From the NCBI GenBank assembly GCA_943330925.2, contig CALQJP020000170.1:1-5843 (forward strand): DNA of 5,843 nt. The letters are read 5' to 3'. Positions 1 to 5,843 of this stretch are shown piece after piece (positions within the stretch are counted from its first letter, which is position 1; every line of letters starts with the position of its first letter). The notes beneath the pieces are model-generated. The model was not told where the DNA came from. It saw nothing but the letters and a program-made list of their open reading frames with translations, and did no database searches. This stretch comes from Chryseobacterium gleum. GTDB lineage: Bacteria; Bacteroidota; Bacteroidia; Flavobacteriales_D; Sanyastnellaceae. The position numbers and the translations under genes are program-made.

Positions 1-739
1 GCGAACACACCGTAGTATGGACATGCTCTTTACCATCGTTGAAGTGCGCCATGTAATCGCCACGCGGATCGATAGCTGCTGAATCGCCGCTGTAGGCATT
101 TCCATTGGCATCGGTTCCCACGCGATTCACCGCGCATACATAACACTGGTTTTCGATAGCACGTGCAAGCAACAACTTCTGCCAGGGTGCTCTGCGCACT
201 TCAGGCCAGTTGGCGACATACAACAAGACATCATACGCAGGCTCGCCTCCCACCAGTGTGTTTCGGCTCCACACCGGGAAACGCAAATCGTAGCAGATGA
301 GCGGACAGATGCGCCAGCCACGCCACTCTTCGATGATGCGCGAATAGCCTTTCGCATAGTGCTTATCCTCACCGGCAAACGTAAACGTGTGTCGCTTATC
401 ATACGTATTGATGCGGCCATCAGGCAACACCCAGTACAGTCGATTGTAATGTGTACCCTCTTCATTCACCGACACACTGCCCGTGATCACGGCATCCAAC
501 TTCTTCGCCCATGCACGCATCCAATTCAGTGTGCGCATGTTCTCTGCATCGTGCCTCTCAGCTATGCGCTCCGCCTGCATACTAAAGCCTGTGGTAAACA
601 TTTCGCACAACACCACCACATCGGTGGGTTCGCTGATACTGTTCAAGTGTGCATCGAGATGGCTCAAGTTCGCCTCGCGATCCTCCCAGTGCAAATCGGA
701 CTGCACCAGGGTAATGCGTAAATCATTCATGCTACTCAT
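1..739 (-). CDS. yafV: Omega-amidase / YafV-type nitrilase-superfamily amidohydrolase (C-terminus cut by window edge)
   Basis: Carbon-nitrogen hydrolase predicted to hydrolyse alpha-ketoglutaramate (and similar omega-amides) to 2-oxoglutarate and ammonia in the cytoplasm. My translation from 739 gives 246 open codons with no stop before the edge. The nitrilase triad is visible: Glu46 in LCEMF, Lys115 in YDKRHTF and Cys149 in LICYDLRFP. The blocks EWRGWRI, DLRFPVWSRN, YVANWP and LLARAIENQ are, from memory, nearly identical to E. coli YafV (about 256 aa), so about 20 C-terminal residues are missing here. The ATG at 739 overlaps the TGA of the upstream aminotransferase as ATGA, which supports this start; Met4 (730) is a possible alternative. 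No Shine-Dalgarno is seen, so translation is probably coupled to the gene before it. Family is certain; the exact substrate is inferred from family and neighbour. Confidence 0.93.
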   Translation of the reverse strand, partial: MSSMNDLRITLVQSDLHWEDREANLSHLDAHLNSISEPTDVVVLCEMFTTGFSMQAERIAERHDAENMRTLNWMRAWAKKLDAVITGSVSVNEEGTHYNRLYWVLPDGRINTYDKRHTFTFAGEDKHYAKGYSRIIEEWRGWRICPLICYDLRFPVWSRNTLVGGEPAYDVLLYVANWPEVRRAPWQKLLLARAIENQCYVCAVNRVGTDANGNAYSGDSAAIDPRGDYMAHFNDGKEHVHTTVCS

Positions 740-1881
740 ATCGATTGTAGTATTTCAGCTGCGCGCAGCAATTCGTCATCATTCTTCGCAAAACAAAAGC
801 GCAGCACCTTATCATCTTGTAAATCCGGAAAAAACACGGAACAAGGTATACCTGTTATTTTGTGCTCGCGTGTAAGTCGCTTGGCAAACTCAACATCGCC
901 CTCATCCGATATTGCACTGTAATCGAGCAACTGAAAATAGGTGCCCGTAGCAGGTTTCAATCCGAAACGAGAACCTTGCAAGGCGCGATTAAACACCTCG
1001 CGTTTCGCTCCATACATTTCTGAAATGCCCGTATAGGTGCCGGCGTCGCTCATGTATTCGGCAAGTGCATATTGTGCCGGCGTGTTCACCGAAAACACAT
1101 TGTACTGATGAACCTTGCGCACTTCGGCCGTCAACTCAGCAGGCGCGCACACATAGCCCATCTTCCAGCCGGTGTTGTGGAATGTTTTCCCAAACGAATA
1201 CACTACCAAACTGCGCTGGGCAAGTTTTGGATAGCGCGCCACACTCTCATGTCGTGCGCCGTCAAACACAATGTGCTCATACACTTCGTCGCTGAGCACA
1301 AGCAAATCATGTTCTTCGGCAATGCTTTGCAGCGCAAGCATATCATCGGCCGTCATACACATACCCGTTGGGTTGTGGGGTGAGTTTATGATCATCATGC
1401 GGGTACGCTCTGTGATCTGAGCGCGCACCGCTTGCCAGTCAATACTATAATCTGGATAACTTAAGTTCACCCACTTCATCGTTGCACCTTGCAACTCCAC
1501 TGCCGGTGCATAACAATCGTATGCCGGTGCAAACGACACTACTTCATCGCCGGCATGAACCAGTGCAGCTATAATGGTAAAGATTGCCTGCGTTCCGCCC
1601 GCTGTAATCGTTATCTCGCTCTCAGCATCATAGCCAAAGCCATACGCAGCTTGCATCTTCTTCGCCAGCAAAGCACGCAACTCCGGCACACCGGGCATAG
1701 GCGCATACTGGTTGCGATTGGCGCGCATCTGCGCATGAACCAAATCACAAAGTCGATAGTCCATGGCGAATCCGGGAAATCCTTGTCCAAGATTGAGAGC
1801 ACCGTGCTCCATGGCGAGCTTCGACATCACAGTGAAGATGGTGGTGCCGACGTGGGGGAGTTTGCTGGGGCGGGAAGACAT
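736..1881 (-). CDS. ybdL: YbdL-type PLP-dependent aminotransferase (methionine / glutamine transaminase)
   Basis: Fold-type I aminotransferase of class I/II, predicted to interconvert methionine (and probably aromatic amino acids or glutamine) with their 2-oxo acids in the cytoplasm. From the start chosen it has 381 residues, against 386 as I recall for E. coli YbdL. Numbered from that start, the landmarks are: SKLPHVGTTIF at the N-terminus, the NQYAPMPG substrate loop near 57-64 with Tyr59, the PLP-contact Asn170 in SPHNPTG, Asp198 and Tyr201 in SDEVYEH, the Schiff-base Lys232 in SFGKTFHNTGWKMGY, and the carboxylate-binding Arg361 in LRFCFAK. An in-frame ATG at 1956 would add 25 residues, but those are encoded by the octamer repeat array and have no family counterpart, so ATG 1881 is preferred. 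No Shine-Dalgarno is present. It overlaps the omega-amidase gene by 4 bp. Substrate range within the family is not fixed by sequence. Confidence 0.93.
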   Translation of the reverse strand: MSSRPSKLPHVGTTIFTVMSKLAMEHGALNLGQGFPGFAMDYRLCDLVHAQMRANRNQYAPMPGVPELRALLAKKMQAAYGFGYDAESEITITAGGTQAIFTIIAALVHAGDEVVSFAPAYDCYAPAVELQGATMKWVNLSYPDYSIDWQAVRAQITERTRMMIINSPHNPTGMCMTADDMLALQSIAEEHDLLVLSDEVYEHIVFDGARHESVARYPKLAQRSLVVYSFGKTFHNTGWKMGYVCAPAELTAEVRKVHQYNVFSVNTPAQYALAEYMSDAGTYTGISEMYGAKREVFNRALQGSRFGLKPATGTYFQLLDYSAISDEGDVEFAKRLTREHKITGIPCSVFFPDLQDDKVLRFCFAKNDDELLRAAEILQSI

Positions 1882-1889
1882 TGAGAGGG

Positions 1890-1921
1890 GTTGAAGGATA
1901 ATAGGATTGTAGGATAGCAGG
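1890..1921 (-). repeat. Octamer repeat array 1, beside the aminotransferase start
   Basis: Read on the minus strand this is four 8-bp units in strict phase: CCTGCTAT, CCTACAAT, CCTATTAT and CCTTCAAC. The last unit ends 8 bp before the ATG at 1881, so the array lies in the probable 5' leader. The first three units match, in the same order, three units of the inverted array at 2036-2059; one base differs. On the far side the phase breaks (five bases, GTAGG, at 1922-1926). Function unknown. Confidence 0.85.
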
Positions 1922-2062
1922 GTAGGCTCGCTTTTCCGAGTGAGCGCAACCAACATAGAACGTTCAAAAGTAAGAAATCTAACGATTAATTATTGATACA
2001 TGGAGCCGTTCAGGCGCCCCCTATAATCCTACAACCCTGCAATCCTACAATCCTATTATCCT
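1895..2062. repeat. 28-bp inverted repeat spanning the divergent intergenic region
   Basis: The arm 1895-1922 is the reverse complement of 2035-2062 at 27 of 28 positions, with 21 of them contiguous; the only mismatch is the A/T at 2041. The arms lie inside the two octamer arrays and enclose 112 bp that include a promoter-like site. No target-site duplication is seen next to the arms, so there is no direct support for a mobile (MITE-like) origin. It could form a cruciform in DNA. A shared RNA hairpin would need one transcript to cross both arms. Confidence 0.85.
1965..1972 (-). promoter_or_regulatory. Candidate Bacteroidota -7 promoter box for the aminotransferase-omega-amidase pair
   Basis: The minus strand reads TACTTTTG, an exact fit to the Bacteroidota -7 consensus TAnnTTTG. 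Transcription would start near 1958 and give a leader of roughly 75 nt that contains octamer array 1. No good TTG element stands at the expected spacing upstream (about 19-21 bp), so this rests on the -7 match alone. Confidence 0.35.
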
Positions 2063-2083
2063 ATTCTCCTATAATCCTTCTAA
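2020..2083 (+). repeat. Octamer repeat array 2, upstream of purL
   Basis: Eight consecutive 8-bp units in perfect phase: CCTATAAT, CCTACAAC, CCTGCAAT, CCTACAAT, CCTATTAT, CCTATTCT, CCTATAAT and the degenerate CCTTCTAA. The consensus is close to CCTAYAAT. The array ends 33 bp before the purL ATG. It faces purL in the same way that array 1 faces the aminotransferase. The TATAAT hexamers in it are by-products of the repeat and are not good evidence of a promoter. Function unknown. Confidence 0.88.
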
Positions 2084-2116
2084 TGACTAAATTCGCGGCG
2101 TAAAAAACCACACCCC

Positions 2117-4351
2117 ATGTCTGCATCCACTCAAATCGCTACACTCGATCAAGCACGTGAAATGGGCCTGCGCCCCGATGAATTCGATAAGATTACAGAA
2201 ATCCTCGGTCGCACACCGAACTTCACGGAAATGTGCGTGTACTCGGTGATGTGGAGCGAACACTGTTCGTACAAGAACAGCATCAAATGGTTGAAGACAC
2301 TGCCCAAAGACGGTCCACACATGCTGGTGAAAGCCGGTGAGGAAAATGCAGGATTGGTAGACATCGGCGATGGCATGGGATGCGCCTTCAAAATAGAATC
2401 GCACAACCACCCGAGTGCCATTGAGCCCTACCAAGGAGCGGCAACGGGCGTGGGTGGTATCAATCGCGACATCTTCACAATGGGAGCTCGTCCTGTGGCT
2501 CAGCTCAACTCCTTGCGCTTCGGAAAACTCGACAACCCGCGCACGAAGTGGCTCATGGCCGGTGTGGTGAAAGGCATTGGCGACTATGGCAACGCATTCG
2601 GTATACCTACCGTGGGTGGCGAAGTGTATTTCGATGAGTCGTATCAGAGCAATTGCCTGGTAAATGCCATGTCTGTGGGATTGATTGACTCAAAGAAAAT
2701 TATTTCCGCCAAAGCCAAAGGGCCCGGAAATCCTGTATTCATCGTGGGTTCCGCAACGGGAAAAGACGGCATTAAAGGCGCATCATTCGCCTCTAAAGAT
2801 ATCACAGCCGAAAGCGCGAAAGATCTCCCAAGCGTGCAAGTAGGCGATCCATTTCAAGAAAAACTGCTACTCGAAGCAACGATGGAACTGGCTGAAACCG
2901 ATGCCATCGTTGGTATGCAAGACATGGGCGCGGCGGGTATTACCTGCAGCACATCAGAAATGAGCGCCGGCGGCGGAGTGGGCATGGACATTCACCTCGA
3001 CAAAGTTCCGACGCGTCAGGCAGGCATGCAGCCGTTCGAGATTCTGCTCAGCGAATCACAGGAGCGCATGCTCATCGTGGTGCGCAAAGGCCAGGAAGAA
3101 GTGGTTAACCGCATCTTCGAAAAGTGGGATTTACATGCAGTGCATATTGGTGATGTGACCGAGGGCAACACACTCCGCTATTTCATGAACGATGAACTCG
3201 TGAGTGAAATTCCGGCGAAAAGTCTCGTGCTTGGTGGCGGTGCTCCAGTTTACGAACGAGAATACACCGAACCTGCATACTATGCCGAAGCCAAGAAGTT
3301 TTCAATTGATAGCATTGCTGAACCTAAAGACCTCGTGGTAGTTGCGCGTCAGCTCATGGCCAACCACAACATCGCCAGCAAGAAGTGGATCTACGAGCAA
3401 TACGACAGCATGGTGGGCACTGCCAACATGAGCACCAACAAGCCATCGGATGCCGCAGTAGTCAATATCAAAAACACAAACAAAGCCCTGGTCCTTTCTG
3501 TGGATTGTAACGGACGCTACGTGCAGGCCGACCCGGAAGTAGGAACCATGATCGCAGTGTGCGAAGCAGCGCGCAACATCGTATGCTCGGGTGGTGAACC
3601 AAGCGCCGTCACCAACTGCCTCAACTTCGGCAATCCATACAACCCGGAGGTGTATTGGCAATTCGTTGGTGCCATCAAAGGGATGGGCGCAGCCTGCAAG
3701 CGATTTGAAACTCCCGTAACCGGAGGTAATGTAAGCTTCTACAACCAAACAGTAAACGCCGACGGCTCTGCAGCTCCGGTATTCCCCACGCCAACTATTG
3801 GTATGCTCGGGTTAATGAAAGATAAAAGCCTCCAAACCACACTCGACTTCAAATACAAAGGCGACCTCATTTATTTGCTGGGCGTTCCACGCAACGACAT
3901 CAACTCTTCTGAATACCTCTACTCCTTTCACGGCGTAAAAAATTCACCCGCCCCTTTCTTTGACCTCGAAGAAGAATTCAACACGCAGCAATGCATCAAG
4001 TCGCTTATTCGCAACAACTTCATAAGCTCTGCTCACGACGTAAGTGATGGCGGCTTGTTTGTTACGCTCTGCGAAATGGCCTTGCCCAATTCACTTGGCT
4101 TCGACATTGTGACCGACAGTGAAATTCGCCGCGATGCATTCTTATTTGGTGAATCTCAAAGTCGCATTGCAGTAACCGTGGTAGAAGATTACGAAGATGA
4201 GTTTCTTGACTTCGTTGGCGAAAGCGGAGTGCAGGTTATGCTCCTGGGCCACGTGACCAAAGGACGGGTCACCATCGACGAGGAGAACTTCGGATTTATT
4301 GAAGACTACCGCGCCCTTTACGAGAAGAGCATTGCAGAAGCAATGGCATAG
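2117..4351 (+). CDS. purL: Phosphoribosylformylglycinamidine synthase subunit PurL (small form)
   Basis: Catalyses the ATP-dependent conversion of formylglycinamide ribonucleotide (FGAR) to formylglycinamidine ribonucleotide (FGAM), the fourth step of de novo purine synthesis, in the cytoplasm. The small form takes ammonia from the glutaminase PurQ and is bridged to it by PurS. The 744 residues match the small-PurL length (about 740; B. subtilis 742) and lack the fused N-terminal PurS-like and C-terminal glutaminase domains of the ~1,300-residue form. Landmarks: His49 in SVMWSEHCSYKNS; the nucleotide/metal-binding ESHNHPSAIEPYQGAATG from Glu94; QDMGAAGITCSTSEM around Asp269; VTGGNVSFYN at 534-543; and SAHDVSDGG at 638-646, showing the two AIR-synthase-like halves. 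ATG 2117 is the first ATG after an in-frame TGA at 2084. No Shine-Dalgarno; the leader is A-rich. No purS or purQ lies next to it in this window. Confidence 0.98.
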   Translation: MSASTQIATLDQAREMGLRPDEFDKITEILGRTPNFTEMCVYSVMWSEHCSYKNSIKWLKTLPKDGPHMLVKAGEENAGLVDIGDGMGCAFKIESHNHPSAIEPYQGAATGVGGINRDIFTMGARPVAQLNSLRFGKLDNPRTKWLMAGVVKGIGDYGNAFGIPTVGGEVYFDESYQSNCLVNAMSVGLIDSKKIISAKAKGPGNPVFIVGSATGKDGIKGASFASKDITAESAKDLPSVQVGDPFQEKLLLEATMELAETDAIVGMQDMGAAGITCSTSEMSAGGGVGMDIHLDKVPTRQAGMQPFEILLSESQERMLIVVRKGQEEVVNRIFEKWDLHAVHIGDVTEGNTLRYFMNDELVSEIPAKSLVLGGGAPVYEREYTEPAYYAEAKKFSIDSIAEPKDLVVVARQLMANHNIASKKWIYEQYDSMVGTANMSTNKPSDAAVVNIKNTNKALVLSVDCNGRYVQADPEVGTMIAVCEAARNIVCSGGEPSAVTNCLNFGNPYNPEVYWQFVGAIKGMGAACKRFETPVTGGNVSFYNQTVNADGSAAPVFPTPTIGMLGLMKDKSLQTTLDFKYKGDLIYLLGVPRNDINSSEYLYSFHGVKNSPAPFFDLEEEFNTQQCIKSLIRNNFISSAHDVSDGGLFVTLCEMALPNSLGFDIVTDSEIRRDAFLFGESQSRIAVTVVEDYEDEFLDFVGESGVQVMLLGHVTKGRVTIDEENFGFIEDYRALYEKSIAEAMA

Positions 4352-4549
4352 CCAAATATGACTTTACATAATTGGTTTACAGGAGTTTAGCAAGAAACCC
4401 AAGTTAATTACTTCTGAATTTGTATTCATGTACGCTGCCATAGTATGCCATATTAGGCGCTGTGGGTTAGAGCACCTCGGAGTTATGAACTGTTCAGGAT
4501 TCTCAGGTGTTTCTAAGAAGCCTACCTAACCAATTAAACAAACTCCCAC
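4352..4549. other. Intergenic gap between purL and the S8 peptidase; no gene seen
   Basis: I find no credible coding region, tRNA or promoter in these 198 bp. A weak stem (TTGGTTT at 4372-4378 with AAACCCAA at 4395-4402, one bulge) lies just after purL but has no T-run, so it is a poor terminator candidate. Around 4440, TGAATTTG resembles the Bacteroidota -7 box with one mismatch and no partner upstream. A dyad at 4471-4511 is listed separately. Confidence 0.6.
4471..4511. repeat. Nested dyad symmetry upstream of the S8 peptidase gene
   Basis: The centre is a perfect 11-bp palindrome, TGAAC-T-GTTCA, at 4486-4496. It is enclosed by CACCT (4473-4477) and AGGTG (4505-4509), extendable outward by a G-U and an A-U pair, and inward by GAG/CTC after a 2-nt bulge. 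It lies about 40-80 bp before the peptidase ATG, a plausible position for an operator or leader hairpin. Short dyads also arise by chance, so function is unproven. Confidence 0.35.
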
Positions 4550-5843
4550 ATGAAGTGGATTCATTTGCCATTGATAACAATGCTCCTGTCCTGGGCATTT
4601 CTTTTCATTGATTCGCCGCATGTTGAATCAAGCAATACACAATCAGAGTGGCTCGTGCGTTTTGACGGGAATGAGAGTCTAACTGATGTTCATTGGCCGC
4701 AGGCGATACAGGTTATTTCGGTGCATGAGCCTTTGAACGCCGTGGTCTTACAGTCGCGCATGACTGAAACTGAATTGCGTAACTACCTTAATAAAACACC
4801 AGGAATTATACGCATCGAAAAAGGCCGCTTCGATGGCGCAAGCAATCCCGTTTACCCAACCGGCCTTGCAATACTGGAACCGGCATCATCCCTAAGTGAG
4901 CGTTTTCTTGCTGATGAATTGCACGCTGAAATCGTTCAGTCGCTCGATGCGCTGCATTGGTGGGTCGTTGAAGTTCCACGCGATTTAACCTTTGCCGAGT
5001 TTGAGACTATTTGCAAAAAATCGGGCTATTTCTCCAATGTGTTCCGCGATGAGATTGTACAAGGCATATCCCATCAAACCAACGACCCCATGTATGCTTC
5101 TTCATGGCATATACAACAGACGAACGACAAAGACATTGATGCATCGGCGGCATGGGCGCTCCTTCCCTCTTTTGCAACTTTTCGATCCATTGCCATTATT
5201 GAAGGGGTTGGATTCGACACACTAAACGCTGATTTGGCCGGGCGCTTTATTGATACATTCAATGCGGTTGACAATTCAACGAATGTCTATTCAAACACAA
5301 CCAGCGAGCGGCATGGGACAGCCACAGCAGGTATTCCCGGTGCTATCGCCAACAATGCCATCAGCGCAGCGGGATTAGGATACAACAAGCTGAAAATTCA
5401 GGCTATCCGTTTGGGTTATAACACCACGGCGGCAGGAAATTTCACCACCACTTCGGTCATGCAAGCCGCTGCCATCAATCGAGCTATGGCGCAAACTTCG
5501 ACAGTAGCCATTTCGATGTCCATTGGCCTTACTACGATGCAAACTGCTATGTTGAACGCAATTACAAACGCACGCACGCAAGGACGATCAAACAAGGGCA
5601 TCCCCGTTTTTGCAAGCGCAGGCAATTCAAACCTGAGCACGTGGACAACCTATCCCGCTTCCTATGCCGGTGTTATTGCCGTTGCTGCAACTAACAGCAG
5701 CGATACTCGTGCTTCCTTTTCGAACTACGGCAGCGGCATCACACTATCGGCTCCTGGAAGCAGCATTGCTACAACCGACATTACCGGTGCTAACGGATAC
5801 AGTACAGGCGACAACACCTCTTTCAGCGGAACAAGTGCGGCAA
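4550..5843 (+). CDS. Secreted subtilisin-like (S8 family) serine peptidase, N-terminal part, with Glu at the catalytic Asp position
   Basis: The first 431 codons are present and the window ends just after the nucleophile. ATG 4550 is the first ATG after an in-frame TAA at 4535 and opens a probable signal peptide (Lys2, hydrophobic residues 6-20), so export is likely. Residues about 30-180 look like a propeptide region. They lead into the usual domain entry: NDPMYASSWHIQQT followed by DIDASAAWAL. Triad: the strand IAII is followed by Glu218 where subtilases have Asp; His255 lies in RHGTATAGI; the oxyanion Asn359 in FASAGNSN; and the nucleophile Ser429 in SGTSAA. The partial last codon starts with A, compatible with the common GTSAA[ST]P. 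The VIAVAATNSSDTRASFSNYG block before Ser429 is typical. Any C-terminal secretion domain lies outside. Role unknown: an extracellular protease, or a subtilase with altered catalysis. Confidence 0.9.
   Translation, partial: MKWIHLPLITMLLSWAFLFIDSPHVESSNTQSEWLVRFDGNESLTDVHWPQAIQVISVHEPLNAVVLQSRMTETELRNYLNKTPGIIRIEKGRFDGASNPVYPTGLAILEPASSLSERFLADELHAEIVQSLDALHWWVVEVPRDLTFAEFETICKKSGYFSNVFRDEIVQGISHQTNDPMYASSWHIQQTNDKDIDASAAWALLPSFATFRSIAIIEGVGFDTLNADLAGRFIDTFNAVDNSTNVYSNTTSERHGTATAGIPGAIANNAISAAGLGYNKLKIQAIRLGYNTTAAGNFTTTSVMQAAAINRAMAQTSTVAISMSIGLTTMQTAMLNAITNARTQGRSNKGIPVFASAGNSNLSTWTTYPASYAGVIAVAATNSSDTRASFSNYGSGITLSAPGSSIATTDITGANGYSTGDNTSFSGTSAA

Noticed and set aside
359..875. Plus-strand open frames opposite the omega-amidase and the end of the aminotransferase
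   Set aside because: The minus strand carries the intact nitrilase triad and conserved blocks across this stretch, so these are shadows.
1489..1884. 131-codon plus-strand open frame opposite the aminotransferase
   Set aside because: The minus strand encodes a clear full-length aminotransferase here; the plus-strand product has no recognisable domain.
1993..2027. TTGATA and TATAAT as a sigma70-type promoter for purL
   Set aside because: The spacer is 23 bp, far from 17, the TATAAT is part of the octamer repeat, and Bacteroidota use a different promoter consensus.
2020..2083. Possible CRISPR array
   Set aside because: The units are 8 bp and directly adjacent with no spacers, and there are no cas genes.
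2087..2434. 115-codon minus-strand open frame over the purL start
   Set aside because: Antisense to the conserved SEHCSYK and ESHNHPS region of purL, with no family signal of its own.
3302..3748. 148-codon open frame on the minus strand inside purL
   Set aside because: It lies wholly antisense to the conserved core of purL, and its translation shows no recognisable motif; it is a shadow of the codon bias of purL.
4462..4500. tRNA-like stretch (GGGTTAGAGCACC resembles a tRNA D-arm)
   Set aside because: No matching acceptor stem, anticodon arm or GGTTCGAATCC-type T-arm can be found around it.

Overview
The window looks like part of a chromosome from a Bacteroidota bacterium. This is an inference from three signs. 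None of the four start codons has a GGAGG-type Shine-Dalgarno sequence in front of it. The divergent intergenic region holds an exact match to the Bacteroidota -7 promoter consensus TAnnTTTG. The protein families also fit. No 16S, tRNA or other marker is present, so no lower rank is proposed.

Layout. Minus strand, left part: a two-gene unit made of a YbdL-type PLP aminotransferase (start 1881, stop at 736) and a YafV-type omega-amidase (start 739, running off the left edge). They share the four bases ATGA, so they are almost certainly co-transcribed and translationally coupled. Together they make chemical sense: a glutamine-using transaminase releases alpha-ketoglutaramate, which the omega-amidase hydrolyses to 2-oxoglutarate and ammonia. 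This pulls the transamination of 4-methylthio-2-oxobutyrate to methionine forward. Plus strand, middle: a complete purL of the small (PurS/PurL/PurQ) type, for purine biosynthesis. Plus strand, right: the N-terminal 431 codons of a probably secreted S8 (subtilisin-like) peptidase, cut by the right edge.

The most unusual part is the 235-bp divergent intergenic region (1882-2116). It carries two arrays of a degenerate 8-bp unit (CCTAYAAT-like) in inverted orientation, each reading toward the start codon of the gene beside it. Three consecutive units occur in the same order in both arrays, giving a 28-bp inverted repeat with one mismatch. The 198-bp gap between purL and the peptidase (4352-4549) holds no gene, only weak dyad symmetries. 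The second point of note is the peptidase: its catalytic His, oxyanion Asn and Ser motifs are present, but Glu stands where the catalytic Asp of the triad is expected. No clearly new multi-gene system is visible; most of the window is ordinary core metabolism.
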